Of a stretch of DNA of 64,000 nucleotides, positions 36,608-47,150 are shown piece after piece. This stretch comes from Chryseobacterium indologenes (GTDB taxonomy: Bacteria > Bacteroidota > Bacteroidia > Flavobacteriales > Weeksellaceae): contig NZ_LJOD01000003.1 of the NCBI RefSeq assembly GCF_001295265.1, positions 268,191 to 332,190 of the forward strand. The letters are read 5' to 3'. The notes below the pieces were generated by a model, which worked only from the letters and a program-made list of their open reading frames with translations, was not told the origin of the DNA and did not search any database. Numbering within the stretch: position 1 is the stretch's first letter; each line of letters opens with the position of its first letter. Position numbers and translations under genes: made by a program.

Positions 36608-36919
36608 ATGAGACTACCCAATGTTAACCTGCAGGTTTTACAGAATAAAATCAACCTGCCTAAAAAAGAATTGATCCTGGAAATAGAATTAAATGGGAAA
36701 ATGAAATTTGAACATTTAATGAATGCCATCTACCATCAATTCGGAATATGCCACAGGGTTTTGTCTGCCAATGTAGAGTATGTGGACGGATATAGCTTCG
36801 GATCTGTGCAGCTGTATATTAATGTAAATTCAGAGGATTACCAGTTGCTGGAATCTTATCTGAATAAAAATAAACTTTTGAGTACGACGGTAGAGTATCT
36901 CTGCAGAACGTATTCTTAG
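36608..36919 (+). CDS. Stand-alone NIL-domain protein
   Basis: 103-residue protein consisting almost only of a NIL-like ACT-fold domain. Residues about 20-100 follow the pattern of the NIL domain that ends methionine-importer ATPases (MetN): a beta strand ILEIELNG, a helix with FEHLMNAIYHQFGI, then VLSANVEYVDGYSFGSVQLYI. In MetN the domain binds methionine and inhibits transport. Here it is free, so it may be a small-molecule sensor or a regulatory subunit; this is inference. ATG 36608 is preferred over the in-frame GTG at 36605. Its promoter is covered by a perfect palindrome. Confidence 0.72.
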   Translation: MRLPNVNLQVLQNKINLPKKELILEIELNGKMKFEHLMNAIYHQFGICHRVLSANVEYVDGYSFGSVQLYINVNSEDYQLLESYLNKNKLLSTTVEYLCRTYS

Positions 36920-36944
36920 GAGATTCATATAGTTTTAATTACAT

Positions 36945-36977
36945 AAGCATCCGTTGGTTTTCCTCCGGATGCTTTTT
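36945..36977 (+). terminator. Terminator after the NIL-domain gene
   Basis: AAGCATCCG and CGGATGCTT pair around a T-rich loop and are followed by TTTTTG. Confidence 0.82.
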
Positions 36978-37050
36978 GTATCATTGTAGAGAAGTGTTTA
37001 TAAGTTTTCTTACTGATACGAAAAAAACTGTATTTTTAAACTCTATAAAC

Positions 37051-37614
37051 ATGAAATCTATGATCACAATTTTTGTTATTGCCGCATTATTCGTATTGTT
37101 TCTGCTTTACGGTGTTTCTATTTATAACCGTCTGGTGAAGCTGAGAAACCTGGTTCAGGAAGCCTGGAGCAGTATTGATGTGATGCTTAAAAAGCGTCAC
37201 GACCTTATTCCTAATCTGGTAGAAACTGTGAAAGGATATGCCACCCATGAACGTGAAACACTGGACAGTGTTACCAGAGCAAGAACGCAGGCGGTAGGAG
37301 CAGATTCTGTTCAGGCAAAAGAAGCCGCTGAGAAAAACCTGAATCAGGCCATGATGAACCTTTTCGCTGTTGCAGAACAATATCCGGATCTGAAAGCCAA
37401 TACCAATTTCCAGCAGCTTCAGAGTGAGCTCACTTCTATTGAAAATGATATAGAAAAATCCAGAAGATACTATAACGGAACGGTACGTGAAAATAATACG
37501 CTGGTAGAATCTTTTCCAAGTAATATGGTTGCGAATATGTATAAATTTGAGAAGTCTCCGTTCTTCGAGCTGCAGAATATTGCCGATAGAGAAGTTCCAA
37601 CCGTAAAATTCTAG
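37051..37614 (+). CDS. lemA: LemA family protein
   Basis: 187 residues. One N-terminal membrane helix (about 4-24), then the LemA helical bundle with its hallmarks: YNRLVKLRNLVQEAWSSIDVMLKKRHDLIPNLVETVKGYATHE. LemA proteins are membrane-anchored with an extracytoplasmic domain of unknown function, often paired with a TPM or DUF2207 protein, as here. Start at ATG 37051 (MKSMITIFVIAALF); an upstream in-frame extension has no family support. The next gene begins 3 bases after the stop. Confidence 0.92.
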   Translation: MKSMITIFVIAALFVLFLLYGVSIYNRLVKLRNLVQEAWSSIDVMLKKRHDLIPNLVETVKGYATHERETLDSVTRARTQAVGADSVQAKEAAEKNLNQAMMNLFAVAEQYPDLKANTNFQQLQSELTSIENDIEKSRRYYNGTVRENNTLVESFPSNMVANMYKFEKSPFFELQNIADREVPTVKF

Positions 37615-37617
37615 TAA

Positions 37618-39534
37618 ATGAAAAAGTTGTTGCAGCTTTTTTTTATTTCCTTTTTTTTCATCGCTTTTGCCCAGGATGAGGGTAGGGAAGGCCAGATTGC
37701 CATTGCCGGACAGGAAAAAATTGTTTCATTCCATTCGGATATTGAGGTAGATAAAAATTCTGGAATTACTGTTACAGAACATATCAAGGCGTATAGCCTG
37801 GGAGATAAGATTAAAAGAGGAATATTCCGCTCCCTTCCTTTATCCCGGAATCTGAATAACAGAAAGTATAAAGTAAAATATGACATTATCTCTGTTAAAA
37901 AGAACGGAGCAGATGAACATTATCATGAGAAAATTTCAAATGATTATCTGGAGATCTATTTAGGAAACAAGGATGTTATTCTTGATCCCGGAACCTATGA
38001 CTATGAAATACAATATAAGGCAAAGAACCAGATCGGTTTTTTTGACCGTTATGACGAGCTTTACTGGAATGTGAACGGAACCTACTGGGATTTTGATGTA
38101 GATTCTATCTCTGCAAAAGTAACCCTTCCTGCAGGTGCCGGAATTATTCAGAATTCCTGTTATACGGGAGCTTATGGTAGTACTTCCCAAAACTGTACGG
38201 CTAAAGTGCTGTCAGAAAATTCAATAGAATGGAGTGCTTCCGGATTGAAAGCCAATGAAGGCCTTACTGTAGCGGTAGGATTTAAAAAAGGAGTTATGAT
38301 TCCGCCTCCGCCTCCTTCTTTTCTTGAAGTGTACGGTATCCTGATAGGAGGATTTATAGTATTCATCGGGTTGATGTTTTACTATTATACCACATGGAAA
38401 AAATATGGCATTGATCCTGAAAAGCCTACGGTTTATCCACAATTCAACGTTCCTGAAAATATGTCCCCTGCTACATTGGGATATATCAGATCAGAAAATT
38501 TCAGCAATAAATACCTTACAGCTGCCATTGTCAGCCTGGCTGTAAAAGGATATATTAAAATTGTGGAAGGTGAGGATTCCGGAATATTGGGAATATTCAA
38601 AACGAAAAAGTTTACCTTAAAAAAATTAAAACAGGCAGATGAAGACCTTCCTAAAGAAGAGATCAATCTGATGAACAGCCTTTTTTCAGAATATAAAGAT
38701 TCTGTAACATTTGATGGGAAATACAACGCTAAAATTGAAAAAGCGGTTCGTAATTTCAAAGAAACCCTTAAGTTTCAGCACGACAGATTTTTGAATGAAG
38801 GCAATAATACCTCAAAATTGATTCTGCCATGGATTATAAGTTCTGTTGTCTATGGTATAGGCTTAATCCTAAGCTATATGATCTACCCTGAAATTGAAAA
38901 ATTACTGATTGGAGGTGTGATCTATGTTGTACTTTTAGTCTTATTTATCATTGCCGCTTTTGCAGCGAGAAACTATTACTGGATCTTTCTGATACCGGTT
39001 CCGGTTATTTTATTCCTCGGGGCTTTATTCATGATCTATCAGGGGCATGATGCGGTAGAAAGCAATAATTTCAATGTGTGCTACCTATTCCTGATCCTTA
39101 CATTTGTCGCCTTACTGATCTACCAGCATCTGATCAAAAAGCCTTCAGAAGAAAAACTGAGAAAAAAATCCCTGATCGACGGGTTTAAAATGTATATGGG
39201 CGCTGCCGAAAATGAACAGTTGAAATTCCATAATCCCCCTCAGATGACCCCGCAGGTGTTTGAAGCGCTGCTTCCTTTCGCGATGGTATTAGGCGTTGAT
39301 GAGATCTGGGGCAGAAAATTTGATGAGGTTTTAAAAAATACATCAACAGAATATCAGAATAACTGGTATTATGGCGGAACAATGAATCATTATGCTTTTG
39401 CCGGCACTTTGAACTCCAGCCTTACACAATCAATACAATCTGCCTCTACCCAGCCTTCCAGCTCAGGAAGCGGTTCCGGTGGAGGAGGATTCTCCGGCGG
39501 TGGCGGCGGAGGAGGTGGCGGCGGTGGCTGGTAG
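37618..39534 (+). CDS. DUF2207 membrane protein with glycine-rich tail
   Basis: 638 residues. Signal peptide (FFIAFAQ), then an extracytoplasmic beta domain (about 35-225, with the YEIQYKAKNQIGFF segment of DUF2207), a membrane helix (about 238-258), a winged-helix-like cytosolic part, and three further membrane segments (about 400-505). The tail is glycine-rich (SGSGSGGGGFSGG and a glycine run ending in GW), as is usual for this family. It is 3 bases from lemA, so the two are translationally coupled and probably form a complex. Confidence 0.88.
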   Translation: MKKLLQLFFISFFFIAFAQDEGREGQIAIAGQEKIVSFHSDIEVDKNSGITVTEHIKAYSLGDKIKRGIFRSLPLSRNLNNRKYKVKYDIISVKKNGADEHYHEKISNDYLEIYLGNKDVILDPGTYDYEIQYKAKNQIGFFDRYDELYWNVNGTYWDFDVDSISAKVTLPAGAGIIQNSCYTGAYGSTSQNCTAKVLSENSIEWSASGLKANEGLTVAVGFKKGVMIPPPPPSFLEVYGILIGGFIVFIGLMFYYYTTWKKYGIDPEKPTVYPQFNVPENMSPATLGYIRSENFSNKYLTAAIVSLAVKGYIKIVEGEDSGILGIFKTKKFTLKKLKQADEDLPKEEINLMNSLFSEYKDSVTFDGKYNAKIEKAVRNFKETLKFQHDRFLNEGNNTSKLILPWIISSVVYGIGLILSYMIYPEIEKLLIGGVIYVVLLVLFIIAAFAARNYYWIFLIPVPVILFLGALFMIYQGHDAVESNNFNVCYLFLILTFVALLIYQHLIKKPSEEKLRKKSLIDGFKMYMGAAENEQLKFHNPPQMTPQVFEALLPFAMVLGVDEIWGRKFDEVLKNTSTEYQNNWYYGGTMNHYAFAGTLNSSLTQSIQSASTQPSSSGSGSGGGGFSGGGGGGGGGGGW

Positions 39535-39548
39535 CCTTCGTATAAAAT

Positions 39549-39584
39549 AAAAGCGTTCAAAATTAAACTTTGAACGCTTTTTTA
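39549..39584 (+). terminator. Terminator after the lemA-DUF2207 pair
   Basis: AAAGCGTTCAAA and TTTGAACGCTTT pair around ATTAAAC, followed by T. It lies between convergent genes and can also serve murA. Confidence 0.82.
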
Positions 39585-39597
39585 TGTTTAAAGACAA

Positions 39598-40905
39598 TTA
39601 GATTCTTTCGATATCAGCACCAATGGCTTTCAGTCTGCCATCAATATTTTCGTAACCTCTGTCGATTTGTTCAATATTGTGGATGATAGACTTTCCTTCC
39701 GCTGAAAGGGCTGCAATAAGGAGGGCATTCCCTGCTCTGATATCCGGGGAAACCATGGTTGTTCCTCTTAACGGAGTTTCCTGGTTCAGTCCGATAACCG
39801 TAGCTCTGTGCGGATCACATAAAATAATCTGTGCACCCATATCAATCAGTTTATCTACAAAGAATAACCTCGATTCAAACATTTTCTGATGTACCAGAAG
39901 GCTTCCTTTAGCCTGGGTAGCCACTACAAGAATGATTGATAGCAGGTCAGGTGTAAACCCTGGCCATGGAGCATCCGAAATGGTTAGAATAGATCCGTCA
40001 ATGAACTTCTGAATTTTATAATTTTCCTGAGCCGGAATATAAATATCGTCGTTGCTTTGTTCAAGCTGAATTCCTAATTTTCTGAAGGTGTTCGGAATAA
40101 CACCAAGCTGGTTCCAGTTTACATTTTTGATGGTGATTTCCGATTTGGTCATGGCAGCAAGGCCAATCCATGATCCGATCTCCACCATATCCGGAAGCAT
40201 CGTGTGTTCTGTTCCGCGAAGGTAATCCACTCCTTCAATCGTAAGAAGATTGGATCCGATCCCTGAAATATTGGCTCCCATTCTGTTCAGCATTTTGCAT
40301 AACTGCTGAAGATAAGGTTCGCATGCGGCATTATAGATCCTGGTTTTTCCCTTGGCAAGGGCTGCAGCCATTACAATATTGGCGGTTCCCGTTACAGAAG
40401 CTTCTTCCAGAAGGATAAACTTTCCTCTTAATTCCTTTGCTTTTAATGAATAGAAATATTCCTCTTCATCATAATTGAATTCAGCACCAAGTTCTACCAG
40501 TCCCTGAAAATGGGTGTCCAGTCTTCTTCTTCCGATTTTGTCTCCGCCGGGCGTTGGCATATAAGCCTCACCATAGCGGGCAAGCATAGGGCCCATCAGC
40601 ATGATAGATCCTCTTAATTTGGCTCCGTCTTTTTTGAATTCACTGGATTTAATATAATCAAAATTAACCTGATCTGCTTTGAAAGTATAATCACCGTGGC
40701 CATTTTTAGTCACTTTTACTCCAAAATCTCCCAGAATTTCAATCAGTCTGTTAACATCATGAATGTCCGGAATATTTTTGATTCTTACTTCTTCATCAGT
40801 TAACAGAACTGCACATAAAATCTGTAGAGCTTCGTTTTTGGCCCCTTGTGGAGTTATTTCTCCCTGCAGTCTTTTTCCTCCTCGTATCTGAAATGTCCCA
40901 CTCAT
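39598..40905 (-). CDS. murA: UDP-N-acetylglucosamine 1-carboxyvinyltransferase with Asp in place of the active-site Cys
   Basis: First committed step of peptidoglycan synthesis: adds enolpyruvate from PEP to UDP-GlcNAc. 435 residues with the two inside-out alpha/beta domains. The N-terminal QGAKNEAL (residues 20-27) and the end region RGYENIDGRLKAIGADIERI are normal. The flexible loop reads PTPGGDKIGRRRLDTH, where fosfomycin-sensitive enzymes have GG-C-x-IG. D122 replaces the cysteine that fosfomycin alkylates. Such Asp variants are active and intrinsically fosfomycin-resistant in mycobacteria and chlamydiae. The ATG overlaps the DUF4290 stop by one base. Confidence 0.95.
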   Translation of the reverse strand: MSGTFQIRGGKRLQGEITPQGAKNEALQILCAVLLTDEEVRIKNIPDIHDVNRLIEILGDFGVKVTKNGHGDYTFKADQVNFDYIKSSEFKKDGAKLRGSIMLMGPMLARYGEAYMPTPGGDKIGRRRLDTHFQGLVELGAEFNYDEEEYFYSLKAKELRGKFILLEEASVTGTANIVMAAALAKGKTRIYNAACEPYLQQLCKMLNRMGANISGIGSNLLTIEGVDYLRGTEHTMLPDMVEIGSWIGLAAMTKSEITIKNVNWNQLGVIPNTFRKLGIQLEQSNDDIYIPAQENYKIQKFIDGSILTISDAPWPGFTPDLLSIILVVATQAKGSLLVHQKMFESRLFFVDKLIDMGAQIILCDPHRATVIGLNQETPLRGTTMVSPDIRAGNALLIAALSAEGKSIIHNIEQIDRGYENIDGRLKAIGADIERI

Positions 40906-41564
40906 TACTTTCTGTTTTTATGATTATTATTGTTGTGTCTTCTTTTATTGGTCTGGTTCTTATTACTGTTGTTATTGCTATTGCTGTTTTTGTTATTCCT
41001 GCTGTTATTATTGGTATAATAAATCTTACTTTTTTCAAGAGAATCTATTCCGGTAAGATCCAGTCGGTTTTCAGACAGCTCTTTCAGGTGGCGGAAAATA
41101 ACATCGTCCGTTACGTGCTCCTTATTGTAGACATTGTAGGACTTCTTCATATTGTTGGCAATCACCTCAATCAGAGCTTCCTTTTCATCACCGGTTTCCA
41201 GCTCAATAGCTTTATCAATCAGTTGAAGAATACTTTTTCCATAAAATTTGAAATCTCCCTGAAGTTTAGGGTATTCCATCTTTTTAGGTTTTTCAGCAAG
41301 CTGTTCCCTGGTAGGAAACGGATAAGGCGATTCTACATCCAGATCATATTCTGCCAAAATAAAAAGATGATCCCAAAGTTTATGTTTATAATTTTCTTCG
41401 TCACGGAGCTGAGGGTTTCTCTGACCCATAAAATCAATGATGGCCATTGCCATTTCGCTCCTTTCCTCTTTGGTAGGGAGCTCTTTGCAGCGTTCAACCA
41501 GCTGTTGTATAATTCTGCCATATTCCGGCATATGAAGCTGGGTTTTTTGGGTATTGTATTCCAT
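40905..41564 (-). CDS. DUF4290 family protein with Asn/Lys-rich tail
   Basis: About 219 residues. The N-terminal 165 residues form a helical DUF4290 domain (MEYNTQKTQLHMPEYGRIIQ...MAMAIIDFMGQRNP). The last 45 or so are a low-complexity Asn/Lys/Arg tail. DUF4290 genes sit next to murA in many Bacteroidota; their function is unknown. The stop and the murA start share one base, so translation is coupled. ATG 41564 is chosen because the -7 element overlaps the earlier ATG at 41573. Confidence 0.88.
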   Translation of the reverse strand: MEYNTQKTQLHMPEYGRIIQQLVERCKELPTKEERSEMAMAIIDFMGQRNPQLRDEENYKHKLWDHLFILAEYDLDVESPYPFPTREQLAEKPKKMEYPKLQGDFKFYGKSILQLIDKAIELETGDEKEALIEVIANNMKKSYNVYNKEHVTDDVIFRHLKELSENRLDLTGIDSLEKSKIYYTNNNSRNNKNSNSNNNSNKNQTNKRRHNNNNHKNRK

Positions 41565-41570
41565 AGTATG

Positions 41571-41578
41571 CAAATATA
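41571..41578 (-). promoter_or_regulatory. TAnnTTTG -7 element of the DUF4290-murA operon
   Basis: Minus-strand TATATTTG ends 6 bases before ATG 41564. The mRNA is probably leaderless. Confidence 0.5.
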
Positions 41579-41735
41579 TGGATTAAAAGAAAAATTGTTT
41601 TGAAAATCTGAAAAGTTTATGATTTTTTAATGAAAATTGCAGACCTTCTTTTTTTAATGAAACTGAAAATATTTCACATTCTATAGATTTTGTTTAATAA
41701 AATTGTAATTTAGTTATCAGATTACTAAATAAAAT

Positions 41736-43175
41736 ATGAGTATGAAAAAAACACATTTCTTCCTTTCTGTGCTGGCTTTGACACTGATCAGCTCCTGCCA
41801 GAGTATTGATGAACCTGTAAGTGAAGACCTGCGTAAAGCAGAAGTACACAATAAAACAGTGAATGTAACGAATCATGACGGTAGACCTTTCAGTACAGGA
41901 AGCAGTTCCGCAGCCGGAAAGTTTATTGCCGGTCCGGGAGGCAGCGTCCTGATGCAGGGATTTTATTGGGATGTTCCCGCCGGAGGAACGTGGTGGGATA
42001 CTGTTAAAAGTAAACTGACAGACTGGTCCACTGCGGGTATCGGAGCCGTATGGCTTCCCCCGGCTTCCAAAGCTCAGAACGGAGCCTATTCCATGGGATA
42101 TGATCCTACAGATTATTATGACTTCGGAAATTTTAATCAGAATGGGAGTGTAGAAACCCGTTTCGGGTCAAGAACGGAGTTGGAAGCACTGATCACAAAA
42201 GCCCATGCTGAGAATATGCAGGTATACGCAGATATCGTAATTAACCACAACAGTGGCGGGCAGTCTGAAGCCAATCCGTTTACAGGAACCAATACCTGGA
42301 CCGATTTTTCAGGAATTGCTTCCGGAAAATTTAAAAGAAGCTATAACGATTTTTATAAAAACTCATATGGAAATAATGATGAAGGAGCCTTCGGAGGATT
42401 CCCGGATCTGTGCCATGCCAATCCTTATGTTCAGGACTGGTTGTGGGGAAGAGATGATTCTGTAGGGAAATATTATAAAAATATAATGAAATTTGACGGC
42501 TGGAGGTTTGATTATGTTAAAGGTTTCGGACCCTGGGTCGTTAATAGCTGGAATGCCAGTGTAGGCGGATTTTCTGTTGGTGAGCTTTGGGATTCCAATG
42601 TTAATACCTTAGAATGGTGGGCAAATAATGCCAACAGCTCCGTATTTGATTTCGCTGCCTATTATAAAATGGATGAAGCGTTTGACAACGGGAACCTAAA
42701 TGTACTCAACGATGATATGATGTGGAAAAGAAATCCGTACAAAGCCGTAACCTTTGTTGCCAATCATGATACAGATATTATTTATAACAAGATGCTGGCC
42801 TATGCTTATATTCTCACCCATGAAGGTTATCCGACTGTTTTTTACAGGGATTACGAAGAATGGCTGAATAAAGAAAGGCTTAATAACCTGATCTGGATCC
42901 ATAATAATAAAGCAACCGGAACCACATCCATCCTGTATACAGATAACGATGAATATATTGCAAGACGAAACGGTTACAATGGGAATCCGGGCTTGGTTGT
43001 TTACATCAACACATCATCCAGCTGGCAGGAAAGGTGGGTGGAAACCAACTGGAGCAGCCAGCAGATCAAAGACTTTACAGGCCACTCAGGCTGGTATCCG
43101 ACTACACAGGGGGATAAATGGGTGAAAATCCAGTGCCCTCCGAACAGTTACTCAATCTGGTCACTGAATCAATAA
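41736..43175 (+). CDS. Alpha-amylase family (GH13) lipoprotein
   Basis: 479 residues with a lipobox cysteine (ALTLISSCQS). The GH13 (beta/alpha)8 barrel has all conserved regions: VYADIVINHN (region I), DGWRFDYVKG with the nucleophile Asp (II), VGELWDS with the acid/base Glu (III) and FVANHDTD with the third Asp (IV). A C-terminal beta domain follows. It should hydrolyse alpha-1,4-glucan at the cell surface or in the periplasm. No SusC/SusD pair is adjacent, so it acts outside a classical starch locus. MKK at 41742 is an equally possible start. Confidence 0.92.
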   Translation: MSMKKTHFFLSVLALTLISSCQSIDEPVSEDLRKAEVHNKTVNVTNHDGRPFSTGSSSAAGKFIAGPGGSVLMQGFYWDVPAGGTWWDTVKSKLTDWSTAGIGAVWLPPASKAQNGAYSMGYDPTDYYDFGNFNQNGSVETRFGSRTELEALITKAHAENMQVYADIVINHNSGGQSEANPFTGTNTWTDFSGIASGKFKRSYNDFYKNSYGNNDEGAFGGFPDLCHANPYVQDWLWGRDDSVGKYYKNIMKFDGWRFDYVKGFGPWVVNSWNASVGGFSVGELWDSNVNTLEWWANNANSSVFDFAAYYKMDEAFDNGNLNVLNDDMMWKRNPYKAVTFVANHDTDIIYNKMLAYAYILTHEGYPTVFYRDYEEWLNKERLNNLIWIHNNKATGTTSILYTDNDEYIARRNGYNGNPGLVVYINTSSSWQERWVETNWSSQQIKDFTGHSGWYPTTQGDKWVKIQCPPNSYSIWSLNQ

Positions 43176-43202
43176 TACCAGCTGAACATCATAAAATCAG
43201 AA

Positions 43203-43236
43203 AGGGATAAGGTTATTTGCTTTGTCCCTTTTTATA
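43203..43236. terminator. Hairpin between the amylase and DCC1 genes
   Basis: GGGATAAGG and CTTTGTCCC pair (with wobble) around TTATTTG, followed by TTTTTAT. It serves the convergent pair, overlapping the last bases of the DCC1 gene. Confidence 0.6.
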
Positions 43237-43645
43237 TCTCAATAAACTTTTTCTTCTGATGCGCATCCGGAAGAAAACACTTCTGGTTGGCGAGCTTCAT
43301 TCTGTTTCTGGAAACAAGATCATAAGCTTTATCGCTCAGGAAGGAAGGCAATATCTTTCCTATTGCAGATAATTTGTAAATGCCGCCCAATATATTGGCT
43401 ATTTTCAGCACTGCACGGGATTTGATAAGATAATATTGTCCGGGCTTCCACAGGTATAAAGTGTTGAAGACTTTAGTCTCCAATCCTCTTTCAGATAAGA
43501 ATTTCTGTCCGAAATCAGATTGCAGGGAAGCAAACATAAACAGGTCTTTCCGGTCTCTTTCCAGAATCCATTGTACCCAGAAGTTACAGACACCACAGTC
43601 TCCGTCAAAAAATACAATATATTTATCTTCCCAGTTCTCCCGCAT
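43232..43645 (-). CDS. DCC1-like thiol-disulfide oxidoreductase (DUF393)
   Basis: 137-residue thioredoxin-fold protein. The hallmark FFDGDCGVCNFWVQWIL is at residues about 13-28, with the CxxC redox pair. The segment RDLF/MFASLQSDFGQ and the C-terminal helices fit DUF393. It has no signal peptide. It lies 11 bases downstream of a haem-binding protein gene, so the pair may act together in redox or cytochrome handling; this is inference. Confidence 0.88.
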   Translation of the reverse strand: MRENWEDKYIVFFDGDCGVCNFWVQWILERDRKDLFMFASLQSDFGQKFLSERGLETKVFNTLYLWKPGQYYLIKSRAVLKIANILGGIYKLSAIGKILPSFLSDKAYDLVSRNRMKLANQKCFLPDAHQKKKFIEI

Positions 43646-43656
43646 GATGCTTGATT

Positions 43657-44118
43657 TTAAAATGAAGCTTTAATTTCTGTGTCTTCTTTGGCTTTTCTGA
43701 AATATTCAACCAGCTGTTTGCGCTGTTCATCCGTTAATTTTGCATTCTGATGACCAATGTAATAAGATTCCAGCGGCATTTCCTTTTTCTCAACCATTTC
43801 TATGCATTCTTCCAGCTTGTGAAGCTGCTGCTTGGTTTCATATACTGCAAAGGTAGAAAAATTAAGGTGTTTCCGCCCTTCATTAATATGATTTTTAACC
43901 AACCATGAGACCGGCGAAATGCTGGAATACCAGGGATACTCTGTTTCATTGGAATGGCAGTCGTAGCAGGAAGTCCTGATGATTTTTGCGGTGGCTTCCG
44001 GTGTTTTTTTGATCTTCAGAAAATCCATGCCGGGAGTAGGTGACGGATTGGTCTTATCAATCGGGAAAAACTGAATCATGATAAAGGCAACGAGTAAGAT
44101 AACAAGTATTTTTTTCAT
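43657..44118 (-). CDS. Haem-binding domain protein (CxxCH)
   Basis: 153 residues with an N-terminal membrane or signal helix (MKKILVILLVAFIMIQFFP). A single c-type haem motif CYDCHSNETEYPWYS is near residue 56. The rest (SWLVKNHINEGRKHLNFS...YFRKAK) matches the Bacteroidota haem-binding domain family. It should sit on the periplasmic face and carry one haem. ATG 44118 is chosen because it starts directly with the signal helix; the longer frame to 44154 adds a polar extension. Confidence 0.88.
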   Translation of the reverse strand: MKKILVILLVAFIMIQFFPIDKTNPSPTPGMDFLKIKKTPEATAKIIRTSCYDCHSNETEYPWYSSISPVSWLVKNHINEGRKHLNFSTFAVYETKQQLHKLEECIEMVEKKEMPLESYYIGHQNAKLTDEQRKQLVEYFRKAKEDTEIKASF

Positions 44119-44370
44119 ATCAATTTCATGCTTGTTTCCCATAAAAATAATCAATTTTTCTCAAATAAGCCCGTATTTTTAATCCGAATAAGAAAAATTC
44201 ATTTGAATCATTCTAAATATGATAATTCACTGTTGCTTTTTATACAGTTGTTTTTAAAAATTAACTAACTTAATTGCATGATTATGTCTTTTGAAGAAAG
44301 CGCTGTTGAAAAATCAGTAATTCTTAAATTATTATAGTTTTTAACTATCATTTAAATTAAAATTAATAGA

Positions 44371-44401
44371 TTGTGTTTATTGAATAAGCGTTGTAAGTTT
44401 G
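44371..44401 (+). promoter_or_regulatory. katG promoter TTG-N20-TAAGTTTG
   Basis: TTG at 44371-44373 and TAAGTTTG at 44394-44401 are 20 bases apart. The leader before ATG 44459 is about 50 bases. Confidence 0.6.
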
Positions 44402-44416
44402 TCATGTTCTTACAAC
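44390..44416. promoter_or_regulatory. Inverted repeat across the katG -7 element and start site
   Basis: GTTGTAAG and CTTACAAC are perfectly inverted with an 11-base spacer. The left arm overlaps the -7 box. It could be a repressor or activator site for a peroxide regulator, or a 5' mRNA hairpin. Confidence 0.45.
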
Positions 44417-44452
44417 AGAAAATTAAACGGTATTAATCAACATAAAATTTAA

Positions 44453-46735
<2,283 letters not shown>

Positions 46736-46769
46736 GGATCTGTCTACCGGAGATGATGTTATTACTATG

Positions 46770-46800
46770 CCCTTGACCGAATGGTCAGGGGTATTTATGT
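46770..46800 (+). terminator. Terminator after katG
   Basis: CCCTTGACC and GGTCAGGGG pair (one wobble) around GAAT, followed by GTATTTATGT. The T tract is weak. Confidence 0.5.
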
Positions 46801-46844
46801 TAAAATAGAGAATTAAACATACTTTTGAAAAGTTGTTTTTATAA

Positions 46845-47102
46845 ATGAGAATAATGGATCTAAGGGAGGCAACAGCACAAATTTTAAATAAAATTTTTTC
46901 ACTATTATTTATTATACTATTTGCCTGTAGTTGTTCAGCTCAAAAAATTAATATAAATCATATTATAGATACTTATATAGATTACAATTGATGAAAAAGT
47001 AAAATATCTGCTCCAACAAAAATATATTTATTAATGGTCTGTCATCTGAAAGTGGCTGCTTATGATTTTATAGGCTATGATTTTGAGAAAGGTAGACCTT
47101 AG
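46845..47102 (+). pseudogene. Remnant of a small lipoprotein gene
   Basis: A frame starting at 46845 encodes a lipoprotein-like signal (SLLFIILFACSCSAQ) and a short mature part, then meets two consecutive TGA stops at 46989-46994. Downstream, protein-like stretches appear in different frames (KVKYLLQQKYIY, NGLSSESGC, YDFIGYDFEKGR) up to about 47102, so several frameshifts are likely. I do not recognise the family. The rest of the katG to T9SS gene interval holds no gene. Confidence 0.45.
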
Positions 47103-47150
47103 TAATTATTTTTTTATATTGTAATTCATTATATTTGTTAAAAACTGCAA

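Noticed and set aside
41736..43175. A starch-utilisation (Sus) locus around the amylase
   Set aside because: No SusC/SusD-like genes or other glycosidases lie next to it.
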